Source: Cohnella silvisoli (lineage in GTDB: Bacteria > Bacillota > Bacilli > Paenibacillales > Paenibacillaceae). Taken from it: a stretch of 64,000 bases of DNA. The notes beneath the pieces were generated by a model. That model saw nothing but the letters and a program-made list of their open reading frames with translations. It did not search any database and had not been told where the DNA came from. Both the position numbers and the translations under genes were made by a program. The DNA lies in NCBI RefSeq assembly GCF_021190915.1, contig NZ_JAIOAP010000015.1, positions 150,445 through 214,444 of the forward strand, written 5' to 3'. Positions 54,708 through 63,756 of the stretch are shown piece after piece (the stretch's first letter is position 1; each line of letters begins with the position of its first letter).

Positions 54708-54773
54708 CACCCCCTAGAATCGACATTGGAATAAACCCTTGGTTTATCCGATGAAATTCTAGGGGGTGCTTTT
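54708..54773. terminator. Long hairpin terminator after the SLH protein
   Basis: AAGCACCCCCTAGAAT pairs with ATTCTAGGGGGTGCTT, with an inner GGATAAACC-type arm pairing to GGTTTATCC, followed by a T6 tract on the plus strand. It abuts the stop of the converging response regulator and likely serves both. Confidence 0.88.
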
Positions 54774-55376
54774 TTATGCCAGTACCTCTAATTGTTTGGC
54801 ACGCTGCAGCGCTTGCACGCGATTGTTTACTTCAAGTTTTCTGTACATATTTTTGATATGTGACTTTACGGTTTCACCAGTGATGTTCAGGTATTGAGCG
54901 ATCTCCTTGTTCGAAAGTCCATCCGAAATCAACAGTAAAATTCGCTTTTCTTGCTCGGTTAGTACCGGCTCGACAGCGGGGGCGAACTCCAGCTTCGACT
55001 GTACTGAGCGTTCCGAGCGTATTTCCGCAAGTGCTCTTTGGATCGTTTGGTGAAGTCTTTCTTTCGCAACAGGTTTCACGATGTAGTCGAAGGCATAGAC
55101 ATCGAAGGCATATAGCGCATATTCTTTGTGGGATGTTATAAAAACAAGCTTCGTCTGTATGCCGCTCTCCCGTAACCGTTGGGCAAACTCCATGCCGTCC
55201 TCCCTCGGCATGCTTATATCAACAAATACCAGATCTACCTCATGATTCACCAAATACGAGTATGCAGTCGCGGTCTCCTGGAAGCTTCCCACAATCTCGA
55301 TCTCATCCACCTTAGCGAGCATACGCTTCATTATTAAGTGCATGGCCCTTTCGTCATCGATAATAACGACCTTCAA
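54774..55376 (-). CDS. Response regulator with LuxR-type output
   Basis: A 200-residue regulator starting at TTG with GGAGGGGAG upstream. The receiver has IIDDE and phospho-acceptor Asp53 in FVDISMPRED and the lysine in YIVKPV. The C-terminal LuxR/NarL helix-turn-helix reads LTEQEKRILLLISDGLSNKE and ITGETVKSHIKNMYRKLEV. Its receiver is closely similar to that of the SARP-like regulator just upstream (43 of the first 60 residues identical by eye), pointing to duplication. It probably responds to the same kinase. Confidence 0.92.
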   Translation of the reverse strand: MKVVIIDDERAMHLIMKRMLAKVDEIEIVGSFQETATAYSYLVNHEVDLVFVDISMPREDGMEFAQRLRESGIQTKLVFITSHKEYALYAFDVYAFDYIVKPVAKERLHQTIQRALAEIRSERSVQSKLEFAPAVEPVLTEQEKRILLLISDGLSNKEIAQYLNITGETVKSHIKNMYRKLEVNNRVQALQRAKQLEVLA

Positions 55377-55513
55377 ACTACTCCCCTCCTTAGTCGCTGC
55401 AAGAACTACAGTATAACGCCACCCAATGACAGCAAAATGACAGAAACTATTCCCCACTCTCGCAAACGCAAAAAAGCCCCCACCAAAGTAATAAGGACTA
55501 CTTGATCCGTATG

Positions 55514-56647
55514 TTATGAACCCAAATCCGACAACAGTTGACCGTAAAGGGCCGTTACTTCATCCGATGGGCTTATTCCGAGCTCATTATACAGTGTTTC
55601 CGTGTATTGTTTATATTGGCGGTTCAATGCTTCTATGTTCTTCTGTAAAACCAAAGCCTTCATATGCAGCTTTATCGTTCCTTCATCGAGCTCGTTATAA
55701 GCCGTCAACTTCATCAATAGACGGATTGCGGTTTGCGTATCGCCTCTGATTAATAAAGCGTCGCACAGCCGATGGGTAAAGGATGTATACATCAACGATA
55801 GTCGTTCGACCTCGCTCCGTGCCCAAGGGAATACGCGATCCCCGAATAAATCTCCCGCATAGAGCTGCTCCAACTCTAACGCCTGTTCGATATGGGTATC
55901 ATCCATTACAGCCATCTGCTTACAGCCTTCTTCAAAGCTAACAATATCAACATGTACTTGGTTAAGATCTAGCGCATAATAGTTGCTGTCGGAATGTATG
56001 CTCCCCTTGAGTCCATAATTGTCCAATAATTTACGCAACTGATAGACTGTCGTATTTAAATAGGTTTCGCCGTTCTTTAGAGGCATTTCCCCGAACATAT
56101 CTTCGATGATTCTTGCTCTGGATACAAGTCTGCCTTTGTGCATTAACAAGTAGCCAAATAGCTCCGCGCTTTTGCTAGTCTTCCACTTGACCAACTCGTT
56201 CTGACCATTTCGAATCTCCATGCCGCCAAAACAATTAAACATGACTCGCATAAAGGAAGAGTCATGTTCCACCGAACCTTTTTCCGAAGGCATTCCGGAA
56301 AGCGCCCTTAGGACAGTATGATGAAGCCTTGCCTGATTAACGGGCTTTACGATGTAATCAAAGGCATATACATCAAATGCAGGCAGCGAATATTCTTTAT
56401 GGGAGGTAACGAACACGATTTTCATTTGTCTGCCGCGCTCTCTTAACCGCCCTGCAAACTCAAGGCCGCTTTCCTTCGGCATATTTATATCCATAAATAT
56501 CAAATCCACGTCTTGGTTCGACAGAAACGAATAGGCCGTCGACGTCTCCTGGAAACTTCCCACAATCTCGACTTCATCGACTTTGTCGAGCATTCGCTTC
56601 ATAATGATATGCATGCCTTTCTCGTCATCGATAATAATAACCTTCAC
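55514..56647 (-). CDS. Response regulator with SARP/BTAD-type output
   Basis: A 377-residue regulator starting at GTG. The receiver has Asp53 in FMDINMPKES and YIVKPV. The middle (KTSKSAELFGYLLMHKGRLV; NTTVYQLRKLLDNYG) is a winged helix of the SARP kind, and residues about 235-377 form a helical bacterial transcriptional activation domain (LYAGDLFGDRVFPWARSEVE; LMKLTAYNELDEGTIKLHM). The start overlaps the upstream kinase stop by four bases (GTGA), so they are coupled. A duplicate receiver with another output lies downstream. Confidence 0.93.
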   Translation of the reverse strand: MKVIIIDDEKGMHIIMKRMLDKVDEVEIVGSFQETSTAYSFLSNQDVDLIFMDINMPKESGLEFAGRLRERGRQMKIVFVTSHKEYSLPAFDVYAFDYIVKPVNQARLHHTVLRALSGMPSEKGSVEHDSSFMRVMFNCFGGMEIRNGQNELVKWKTSKSAELFGYLLMHKGRLVSRARIIEDMFGEMPLKNGETYLNTTVYQLRKLLDNYGLKGSIHSDSNYYALDLNQVHVDIVSFEEGCKQMAVMDDTHIEQALELEQLYAGDLFGDRVFPWARSEVERLSLMYTSFTHRLCDALLIRGDTQTAIRLLMKLTAYNELDEGTIKLHMKALVLQKNIEALNRQYKQYTETLYNELGISPSDEVTALYGQLLSDLGS

Positions 56648-58455
56648 ACGATGTCCCTCCTTCCAACTTGATGATCCGTTTGATCGGAAGTTATAGGAGG
56701 TATGGGGAGGGAGAAATAGAAGGTGCTTCCTTGCGCAAGCGTACTCTCAAACCAAATTTCTCCTCCATTCAAGCGAACAAATTCCCTGCATAGGGTGAGT
56801 CCCAGCCCGACGCCTCGTTCTCCAGCCGTTCCGAGCGATGAGACCGGATAGGCTTCCTGCAATAAAGATTCGGCTTGACCCTCCGGAATGCCTGATCCAG
56901 TATCGCTTACGGAGACGATTATTTTACCGTCCGCATAATCCGCCTTTAACCGAATGCTTCCCCCGTTTTCCGTAAATTTAATCGCATTGGAAAGTAGATT
57001 TCGGATAATTAAATCCAGCATTTCTTTATCTGCGAATACGTATAGGTTATCCGGTATATCCGATATGATTTTAATATTTTTACTAACGCTGCGAACCTGC
57101 ATCAATCGCACATTCGTCTGAACCGTGTGGGCTAAATCCCTTATCACCGGGTTAAACACCATTCCGCCTCTCTGACTATGGAACCATTCCAACAAGCCTT
57201 CCACTAAAACAAATGTATTCTGAATTTGCTGCCCCATCTCGTGAACGATTTCATCATGGCTCTCGCCGCAAGTCTGCATCTCCTCTTCCATCAGCTCCAT
57301 CAGGTTGATGAGTACCGCAAGAGGATCGCGAATATCATGGGCGACGACGTTAAACATCTTGTCCTTGAAGGTGTTCAACTCCGCCAGCTGTCTTGATTTA
57401 TATAGCAGCGTTTCCTCGTTATGCACCGTTTCCGTTACATCGCTTAACAAAAGCATTTTACCGACGGGTTTTTCATTGTTGTCGCAGATAAGCGATAGAT
57501 GGACATTATAGAATTTGGCATCCGCTTGTCTGATAATTTGCGCTTTATAATCCGAGGAAGACTCTTGCTTAATCAGCCTCTCCAATAGCTTGGGATACAA
57601 GGAGAAAATATGCGCAGCAGGCTGTCCAACCGCATTCTTGCGATTTAAACTTTCAATCGCCTGACTTGCTGACTGATTAAAGCTGGCAATACAATTATCC
57701 AGATCCAGTACGATGACCGCATCCTGCATCGATTCAAACACCTTTTGCAAAGCAAAAGGAGCCAGCCTCAGCATATTAAATTGATAAATCCCCCACATGT
57801 AACAAACTCCCGAGAAAACAAATCCAAATGGGGTAAAATCGATAGGTATGAGGGTAACCCCGCTTAAATATAAAAGCGTACCTCCATAAGGTCCGAAGGA
57901 ACCTATCATCATAAAAGCAATTTGCTTCTTCATTCGAGGTGTCGCTTTACGATACATTTGGATCATTAACCCCATGCCAATGATAAAGAGGGTATAGGCA
58001 TACGTCACATGCACCCAATACAAGGGCCCTTTAACCAAGGAAACCAGCGGAAAGCTCTCTGAGCTATCCATCGTCATACTCTTATAAAATAAATGATGCG
58101 CCCCATTCGTATAATGAGCAACAAGCGTAGTGACGGGAATTACCAACAGCAACAAGACCAACCGTTTGCGTACAAACGCTTGACGGCCTGTATATTGCAA
58201 TACCATAATCATCCAGAGCATAGAGCCAAAGGGAATGCCAATATATTCTACGCGTAGCCAGTCGTGTATTTGGGCGATGGTAGGGCTAACAATCTCAAAA
58301 GCATATCCTAAGGTGTAGAATGCGCCAGCCAACATACCCAAGCCGTAGCTAATTGCAATCGGAAGCTCTCTTCTTTTCCAAGAAAGAAAGGCCATATTTA
58401 AGATGAAACAGGTAGCGACTATGAGCAGGGCTGACAAATATTGGTTGTAGTTCAT
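56644..58455 (-). CDS. Sensor histidine kinase with 7TM input and PAS domain
   Basis: A 603-residue kinase. Residues 1-225 contain seven hydrophobic segments, the histidine kinase 7TM-N domain layout. A PAS region follows (FESMQDAVIVLDLDNCIAS), then a HisKA-like phospho-acceptor region NVVAHDIRDPLAVL and an ATPase domain with NLLSNAIKFTENGG, DTGSGIPEGQ and GVGLGLTLCREFV. The stop overlaps the SARP-like regulator. It likely feeds that regulator and possibly also the LuxR-type one beyond it. Confidence 0.93.
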   Translation of the reverse strand: MNYNQYLSALLIVATCFILNMAFLSWKRRELPIAISYGLGMLAGAFYTLGYAFEIVSPTIAQIHDWLRVEYIGIPFGSMLWMIMVLQYTGRQAFVRKRLVLLLLVIPVTTLVAHYTNGAHHLFYKSMTMDSSESFPLVSLVKGPLYWVHVTYAYTLFIIGMGLMIQMYRKATPRMKKQIAFMMIGSFGPYGGTLLYLSGVTLIPIDFTPFGFVFSGVCYMWGIYQFNMLRLAPFALQKVFESMQDAVIVLDLDNCIASFNQSASQAIESLNRKNAVGQPAAHIFSLYPKLLERLIKQESSSDYKAQIIRQADAKFYNVHLSLICDNNEKPVGKMLLLSDVTETVHNEETLLYKSRQLAELNTFKDKMFNVVAHDIRDPLAVLINLMELMEEEMQTCGESHDEIVHEMGQQIQNTFVLVEGLLEWFHSQRGGMVFNPVIRDLAHTVQTNVRLMQVRSVSKNIKIISDIPDNLYVFADKEMLDLIIRNLLSNAIKFTENGGSIRLKADYADGKIIVSVSDTGSGIPEGQAESLLQEAYPVSSLGTAGERGVGLGLTLCREFVRLNGGEIWFESTLAQGSTFYFSLPIPPITSDQTDHQVGRRDIV

Positions 58456-58515
58456 AGTTAGCTCCTCTGCATGTCAACTTTTGTCGCTCATTTCCTACTA
58501 TAAGACTATCTTTTC

Positions 58516-58541
58516 AAAAAAAAAGCTCCCCAAATGGGGAG
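58516..58541 (-). terminator. Terminator after the LytS/LuxR pair
   Basis: On the minus strand CTCCCC-ATT-TGGGGAG is followed by nine Ts. It lies 28 bases beyond the stop of the LuxR-type regulator and separates this pair from the next kinase operon. Confidence 0.9.
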
Positions 58542-58568
58542 GTAGGGCGATAAAATTTATTGGAGTTC

Positions 58569-59159
58569 TCAACCAAGAATCCTTAATTCTCTGGCACGCT
58601 GAAGCGCTCGTACGCGATTATTGACTCCAAGCTTTCTGTATACATTTTTAATATGAAACTTTACGGTTTCACCCGTGATGTTCAAGCGAGGGACGATTTC
58701 CTTGTTCGATAACCCATCCGCGATCAACCGTAGAACCTTCGTTTCCTGCTCGGTTAGTATTTCATTATGCGACACAGTGGGCTCGACTGCCCCGTTTCGA
58801 TGTCTTTGACTAATCTTGTTCAACGTCTTTGATATTCGCTGGGCGGTTACAGGCTTCATTACATAATCCAAAGCGCTCATATCGAAGGCTTGGACCGCAT
58901 AATCGTCATAGGCCGTTACAAAGACTACATCTATGGAAGCATCGAGATCAATCAACAGGCTCGAAAGCCGCATACCGTCGATTTCCGGCATAGAAATATC
59001 CAGAAATGCGGTATGTATCGGATTCGTTTTCGCAAATTCATAAGCTTCCAACGGGTTAAGAAACGTATGGCACATTTCGATTTCGCCGCTCTCGGATAGT
59101 ATCCTCTTCAAACGGTTTACCGATAATTCTTCATCATCCACGATAATGACTCGCAGCAT
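58569..59159 (-). CDS. Response regulator with LuxR-type output, partner of LytS-like kinase
   Basis: A 196-residue regulator. The receiver has VDDEE and phospho-acceptor Asp54 in FLDISMPEID with VMKPVTAQR. The LuxR/NarL helix-turn-helix reads LTEQETKVLRLIADGLSNKE and ITGETVKFHIKNVYRKLGV, strongly resembling the output of the regulator at 54.8 kb. GGAGGTTGAAGC precedes the ATG, which starts four bases after the kinase stop. LytS-type kinases normally pair with LytTR regulators, so the LuxR output is a variant. Confidence 0.92.
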   Translation of the reverse strand: MLRVIIVDDEELSVNRLKRILSESGEIEMCHTFLNPLEAYEFAKTNPIHTAFLDISMPEIDGMRLSSLLIDLDASIDVVFVTAYDDYAVQAFDMSALDYVMKPVTAQRISKTLNKISQRHRNGAVEPTVSHNEILTEQETKVLRLIADGLSNKEIVPRLNITGETVKFHIKNVYRKLGVNNRVRALQRARELRILG

Positions 59160-59162
59160 GCT

Positions 59163-60383
59163 TCAACCTCCTACCTGCTCGATTGGTCGTGCGGGAAGGT
59201 CGAAGAAAACCTTCGTGCCCATTCCTTCTGCGCTTTCAATACGGATGTTTCTTCCGTAAAGCAGTTGGATGCGCTGACTGATGTTCCATAACCCAATGCC
59301 TCTATTTGCCACATCCGGGTTTAGTATTTCATCCCGTTTTTTGTCGTTCATCCCGCATCCATTGTCTTCTACGGCAAAGCTGACTCCGGCGCCCTTTTCC
59401 TTTTTTACGGATATTTTTACTGTTCCGCCCCGCAAATTGGACATCAGGCCATGTCTTATGGCATTTTCCACCAATGGCTGCAAAATCAGCGGAGGAATCC
59501 GGATATCCAGATTTGCATCCACGTCGTACTCCACATTCAATCTGGCCCCAAATCGCGCCTTTTCGATGTTGATATACGCTTTTACCAACTCCAATTCATT
59601 TTCTATGGTTGTTAGCGACTCCAATTGTTTGAAGTCAAAGCTGCTTCTCAAATACTGCGACAGATTTAGCGTTAATTCCTCCGCCTTATTAGGTTTGTCG
59701 ATGCACAATTCGGCAATGGAATTCAGGGTGTTGTATAGAAAATGAGGCTTGATTTGGGAACGCAAAAAGGCGATTTCCGCATCCTTGGCTTCCGATTGCA
59801 GCTGCTGATTTTTCTGGAGCATTCCCTTGATCGTTTCGTTTAAAGAAGTGAAGAACAACACAGCCATTACGGTAATAATGAGATGAATGAAATGTACCTG
59901 AAGAGCATTTAATGAAAAACCTCTAAAGGAAGAAACGACTATTAGTCCAACAAAACAATAGTAGATGGATAGGATCAGCGCAATTTGTATCCTCTTTTTC
60001 TTCTGTGCTTTAACGAAAACCTTTTGAAAGGGTACGACAGCCGGCATGCTAAATAACAGGGTCAGAATTGTTGTATAAAACCCCAAATCGACCCCAATAT
60101 AAAATCGGTATAGGATGGTAAGCGCACATAACAGTATACCTGTTCGTAAGCCTCCATATAACGTTCCCAACAATAAGGGAACGATTCTAATATCCATATG
60201 GACATTGGAGCTAACATAAACAGGAAAGGTCATACATAATAGGATGGATAACCCGAATATTACGGATAGGATAATTCTCATTTGACCATTTCTCTCGGAT
60301 CTCTCCGCGAAAAATATTTGCAGGGTGAATATTAGGGTCGCTATAAACGCTAGTTGCAGAATAAAATCCTTTATAAGGTTCAT
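59163..60383 (-). CDS. LytS-like sensor histidine kinase
   Basis: A 406-residue membrane kinase. The first 190 residues hold about six hydrophobic segments, including LLLGTLYGGLRTGILLCALT, typical of the 5TMR-LYT sensor. The dimer region carries the phospho-acceptor histidine in FLRSQIKPHFLYNTLNSIAE, and the ATPase domain has VENAIRHGLMSN, EDNGCGMND and GIGLWNISQRIQLLYG. It is immediately upstream of the LuxR-type regulator. LytS proteins sense envelope state or small metabolites; the neighbouring surface genes fit an envelope role, but that is inference. Confidence 0.92.
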   Translation of the reverse strand: MNLIKDFILQLAFIATLIFTLQIFFAERSERNGQMRIILSVIFGLSILLCMTFPVYVSSNVHMDIRIVPLLLGTLYGGLRTGILLCALTILYRFYIGVDLGFYTTILTLLFSMPAVVPFQKVFVKAQKKKRIQIALILSIYYCFVGLIVVSSFRGFSLNALQVHFIHLIITVMAVLFFTSLNETIKGMLQKNQQLQSEAKDAEIAFLRSQIKPHFLYNTLNSIAELCIDKPNKAEELTLNLSQYLRSSFDFKQLESLTTIENELELVKAYINIEKARFGARLNVEYDVDANLDIRIPPLILQPLVENAIRHGLMSNLRGGTVKISVKKEKGAGVSFAVEDNGCGMNDKKRDEILNPDVANRGIGLWNISQRIQLLYGRNIRIESAEGMGTKVFFDLPARPIEQVGG

Positions 60384-60414
60384 GGCATCCTATCACCTTT
60401 GTAAATAAGAGATA

Positions 60415-60801
60415 TTACTTCTTTCTCAATTTTTCTTCTGCTCGCTCAATATTCTCAGCGACTCTGAATTGAACTATTTTGCTAATTAACTCATAAGGCA
60501 GGGGCTTTTCTATAGGAAATTGTATAGATCCTTTTGCCCATTTATACTCTGACAATTCATCCTTAAAAGCATTAACTCCGCTTGAAGCCGGGTAAAATCC
60601 GATATGATTTTTAAAAGCAGCAAAATGCACCAGATTTCCGTGCAACGCTAAAGTAGGCATTTGATAACTTATCTTTTCCGTTGCGTCCGGTGCCAACTCT
60701 TTTATATATTTTCTTAACGTATTAAGTATTTCCTGAACTTCGGGAGGAAACTTTGAAATATATTCATCGATTGATTCAAAAGCATTCTTGTTTCCTTCCA
60801 T
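60415..60801 (-). CDS. DUF1801 (YdhG-like) protein
   Basis: A 128-residue soluble protein with the DUF1801 pattern: SIDEYISKFPPEVQEILNTL, then KISYQMPTLALHGNLVHFAA, FKNHIGFYPASSGV and KGSIQFPIEKPLPYELI. In Bacillus subtilis the relative YdhG/Fra has been described as a frataxin-like iron chaperone, so iron binding is possible. GAAAGGAGAATATC precedes the ATG. It stands alone. Confidence 0.9.
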   Translation of the reverse strand: MEGNKNAFESIDEYISKFPPEVQEILNTLRKYIKELAPDATEKISYQMPTLALHGNLVHFAAFKNHIGFYPASSGVNAFKDELSEYKWAKGSIQFPIEKPLPYELISKIVQFRVAENIERAEEKLRKK

Positions 60802-60900
60802 GATATTCTCCTTTCATAAGCCCTCAATATGATCATTATTATACATCACTTCTCTGGAACTCGTAATGTGCTCATTGTTGTGTCAAGCAGTGCCCCGAGG

Positions 60901-61581
60901 TCAAGCGTTCCGAGCAAGACGAAAGCCGAGATCATCGATGCCAAACGTTGGGTGACTACGGCGACGGCACGTCGCTCCACAGCCCCGAGCCTCTTCCGCC
61001 CAGCTTCCACCTCGGAAAACTCTATAGGAGCCGTATATTTTCACATCGTATAGATCCCAACACCACTCCCAAACATTTCCTAGCATATCGTAAAGCCCCC
61101 ACGCATTCGGCAGCTTTTTACCTACCTCATGTACCTTGCCCTCAGAGTTTTCATGATACCAAGCTATCTCTTCAAGCTCGCCGTACCGATAACCACCCGA
61201 TCCTGCTTTACACGCATACTGCCATTCCGCTTCTGTAGGAAGACGATAGCCATCCGCCTCCCAGTCACAGACGACACTTTCACCATCATCACTAACCGAG
61301 TAACATTCCTTTAGACCCGATTGCTGAGAAAGCAAATTACAAAAGAGAATAGCATCATTCCATGAGACGTCCACAACCGGAGTCTGAGGATGGTCATTAG
61401 GTCCTACTGTCTTTTGCAATATCGAGAAATATAACTCTTTCGTAACCGGAACCGGTGCAAGCAAAAAGGAATTCACCTTTACCGTCCATGTCGTCTTAAT
61501 TCGATCGTCCCTTAATTCAATTTCACCTGCCGGAATATTCACCATTGGATACTCAGCATGATTAAGCCGTGCTTGTGGCAC
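60901..61581 (-). CDS. FGE/SUMF1-like protein, probably not a true formylglycine-generating enzyme
   Basis: A 226-residue protein with the FGE-sulfatase fold: PVTKELYFSILQ, PVVDVSWNDAILFCN, YRLPTEAEWQYACKAG, NAWGLYDMLGNVWEW, VFRGGSW and LGFRLAR. It starts at GTG with GGGAGGAAGA. In real FGEs the segment after RGGS(F/W) carries two catalytic copper-binding cysteines. Here it reads AEEARGCGATCRR; the position of the first catalytic Cys appears to be Glu, while the second seems kept. It is therefore likely a non-canonical member. No sulfatase is nearby. Confidence 0.85.
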   Translation of the reverse strand: MPQARLNHAEYPMVNIPAGEIELRDDRIKTTWTVKVNSFLLAPVPVTKELYFSILQKTVGPNDHPQTPVVDVSWNDAILFCNLLSQQSGLKECYSVSDDGESVVCDWEADGYRLPTEAEWQYACKAGSGGYRYGELEEIAWYHENSEGKVHEVGKKLPNAWGLYDMLGNVWEWCWDLYDVKIYGSYRVFRGGSWAEEARGCGATCRRRSHPTFGIDDLGFRLARNA

Positions 61582-61753
61582 CTATCTTCCTCCCATTCCA
61601 TCTTCTACTTCAACATACTTAACTTTTCAATCGCTTGTTGTTTACCATTATGTCAAACCCGGAGTCGGATGTGTTGAAGCTCGAAGGTAAGTAGTAACTG
61701 ATCCAAATATTCGCGCCGACGTACCCAGGTTCGCGCAACAAGAGTCTGCGGCT

Positions 61754-62332
61754 TCAGGTCGAACGGATTCCTTCAAATGCGTTATTGACCAAATGTTGCA
61801 CATAGGAATCGTCCAATTTTTCACCGGTTACCAGCAAGCGATAAAATATCGGGCCGTAAATGAGATCCGTGCTTAATGCGATATCGAGATTTTTCTTCAA
61901 TTCCCCGCGATCAACCCCGCGTTCCATAAGAAGCCGGGCCTCAAGCCGGCGAGGCTGGAAGTATCGGGTCCGATACGCCTCCGCCAATCCTGAATCAAAC
62001 TGCCCTTCGCCTATTAACTCCGTAATGATTGTACCCTCCCGACTTGTCAAAAACCGGGCTAAATTCGTGGCATGAATTAGAATATCATTGAGTGCTGAGC
62101 CCGTGTCAGGCACTGGCAGTCTTTCCGCGGCGGCTGAAAGAAAACCATCCATCACCACGGCAGCCTTGTTAGGCCACCATTTATAAATGGTGGCTTTGCT
62201 AACTTTGGCACGATCGGCAATTTTTTCTACCGTGACCGCTCCAAAACCACTTTCCAACAATAAATCATAAGACGCGGAAAGGATAGACTTATGCGTTTCA
62301 ACATTACGCGGCCGCCCTCTTTTGCCCTCCAT
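61754..62332 (-). CDS. TetR/AcrR family repressor
   Basis: A 192-residue regulator. The N-terminal helix-turn-helix reads ILSASYDLLLESGFGAVTVE then IADRAKVSKATIYKWWPNK. The C-terminal part is a helical ligand-binding domain. AGGAGGGATAAG precedes the ATG at 62332, so the longer frame to 62362 is unlikely. It is divergent from an MFS transporter, with three operator-like palindromes in between, a classic drug-efflux arrangement. Confidence 0.92.
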   Translation of the reverse strand: MEGKRGRPRNVETHKSILSASYDLLLESGFGAVTVEKIADRAKVSKATIYKWWPNKAAVVMDGFLSAAAERLPVPDTGSALNDILIHATNLARFLTSREGTIITELIGEGQFDSGLAEAYRTRYFQPRRLEARLLMERGVDRGELKKNLDIALSTDLIYGPIFYRLLVTGEKLDDSYVQHLVNNAFEGIRST

Positions 62333-62376
62333 CTTATCCCTCCTTTTCGTGGAAACCAACAAATATAAACTATACG

Positions 62377-62482
62377 TTCAGTATACTGAATGTGAAATAA
62401 AAAGAAAAATGAAATTAGCTATTTACAAAACGATACGTTCAGTATATTATCTAATTATAAATTAATGAACTGAACGTTCAGT
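62377..62482. promoter_or_regulatory. TetR operators and promoter between the repressor and MFS genes
   Basis: Three sites share CGTTCAGTAT: the palindrome TTCAGTATACTGAA at 62377-62390, a single CGTTCAGTAT at 62436-62445, and the perfect palindrome ACTGAACGTTCAGT at 62469-62482. A promoter for the MFS gene is visible as TTTACA at 62422-62427 and TATTAT at 62445-62450 with 17 bases between, so the middle site lies in its spacer. The first site is placed to control the repressor gene itself. Confidence 0.85.
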
Positions 62483-62515
62483 ATTTATTTTAGCCAACAT
62501 ACAAGGAGGATTATC

Positions 62516-63718
62516 ATGCAAAAGGAACAAGTATTGGAAGGTAACCGCATTTCAAGTTGGATGATGTTTGTGTTGGCAGCCGCGTGCGGTCTAATCGTTG
62601 CCAATCTTTATTATTCACAAACCCTTGTAGGACCTATCAGTGCCGCTACGGGTCTTTCTTCTACAGCAGCAGGATTAATTGTCACTTTAACTCAAATCGG
62701 TTATGTTGCGGGGCTGTTATTTATTGTACCGCTCAGCGACATTATTGAAAATCGTCGCCTCACGGTAGTAGCGCTATTGATTGTAGTCGGGGCCTTGCTT
62801 CTAGCCGCATTCGCCCCCAATGCATCGTTGTTCCTTACCGCGTCTCTGTTTATTGGAATAGGATCTGTGGTAGCCCAAATATTGGTACCTTATGCTACCT
62901 ATTTAGCGTCCGAAGAGCAGCGCGGCCGAGTGGTCGGAAATGTGATGAGCGGCCTCTTACTCGGGATTATGTTTGCACGGCCGGTTGCAAGTTTTATAAC
63001 CAGTATCTGGGGATGGCAAGCCGTATTTACTTTGTCGGCGATTGTTATCACGCTATTGACGGTTCTGTTGTCGCGTATTCTTCCCGAACGCAGGCCTACT
63101 CCTACGGTAACCTACGGTAAATTAATAATCTCTTTAGGCACCCTTTTAAAACAAACGCCTGCATTGCGCCGCCGAGCCCTATACCAAGCCTGTTTATTTG
63201 GAGCCTTTAGCCTCTTTTGGACTGTGGTTCCTTTGCGATTGGCGGATGATTTCGGAATGTCCCAGCAGGGCATTGCATTGTTTGCCTTAGTAGGTGTGGG
63301 CGGCGCAGTCGCAGCACCGATTGCCGGAAGATTGGCGGATAAAGGCTGGAGCAGATTGTTAACCGGGCTGGCCATGATCATTGCCGCCTTGTCTTTTTTG
63401 CTGATCTATCTTTTTCAAAGCCATTCAACTGTTGCACTCGTACTGCTCTTTCTTTCCGCGATTACGCTGGATATGGCCGTATCGGGAAACCTTGTAATTG
63501 GGCAGCGTGCGATTTATTCATTGGGAAGTGAAACGAGAGGGCGTCTGAACGGGCTTTTCATGTCTATTTTTTTCATCGGCGGAGCCATTGGCTCATCTGT
63601 GGGAGGTTGGTCTTATGCGCTCGGGGGCTGGAATTTAACTTCTCTTATTGGCGTCGTCCTGCCGCTTTTAGCTTTGCTTTACTTTTTCACAGAGAAAAGA
63701 ACGAATGGAGTGCAATAA
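62516..63718 (+). CDS. MFS transporter, drug-efflux type
   Basis: A 400-residue membrane protein with 12 hydrophobic segments. The loop after the second segment has PLSDIIENRRLTVV and the second half has RLADKGWSRLLTGL, the repeated MFS motif. Similarity is to the sugar/drug proton antiporter group; substrates are unknown. AAGGAGGATTATC precedes the ATG. TetR-type operators lie in the promoter, so the gene is presumably induced by a compound that binds the divergent repressor. Confidence 0.93.
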   Translation: MQKEQVLEGNRISSWMMFVLAAACGLIVANLYYSQTLVGPISAATGLSSTAAGLIVTLTQIGYVAGLLFIVPLSDIIENRRLTVVALLIVVGALLLAAFAPNASLFLTASLFIGIGSVVAQILVPYATYLASEEQRGRVVGNVMSGLLLGIMFARPVASFITSIWGWQAVFTLSAIVITLLTVLLSRILPERRPTPTVTYGKLIISLGTLLKQTPALRRRALYQACLFGAFSLFWTVVPLRLADDFGMSQQGIALFALVGVGGAVAAPIAGRLADKGWSRLLTGLAMIIAALSFLLIYLFQSHSTVALVLLFLSAITLDMAVSGNLVIGQRAIYSLGSETRGRLNGLFMSIFFIGGAIGSSVGGWSYALGGWNLTSLIGVVLPLLALLYFFTEKRTNGVQ

Positions 63719-63756
63719 CCGCTGCCGGTTTGCACTCCACGTGTTGAATCATTTCA

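Noticed and set aside
63719..63756. Terminator for the MFS gene
   Set aside because: No convincing stem with T tract was found between the MFS stop and the surface-protein tail.
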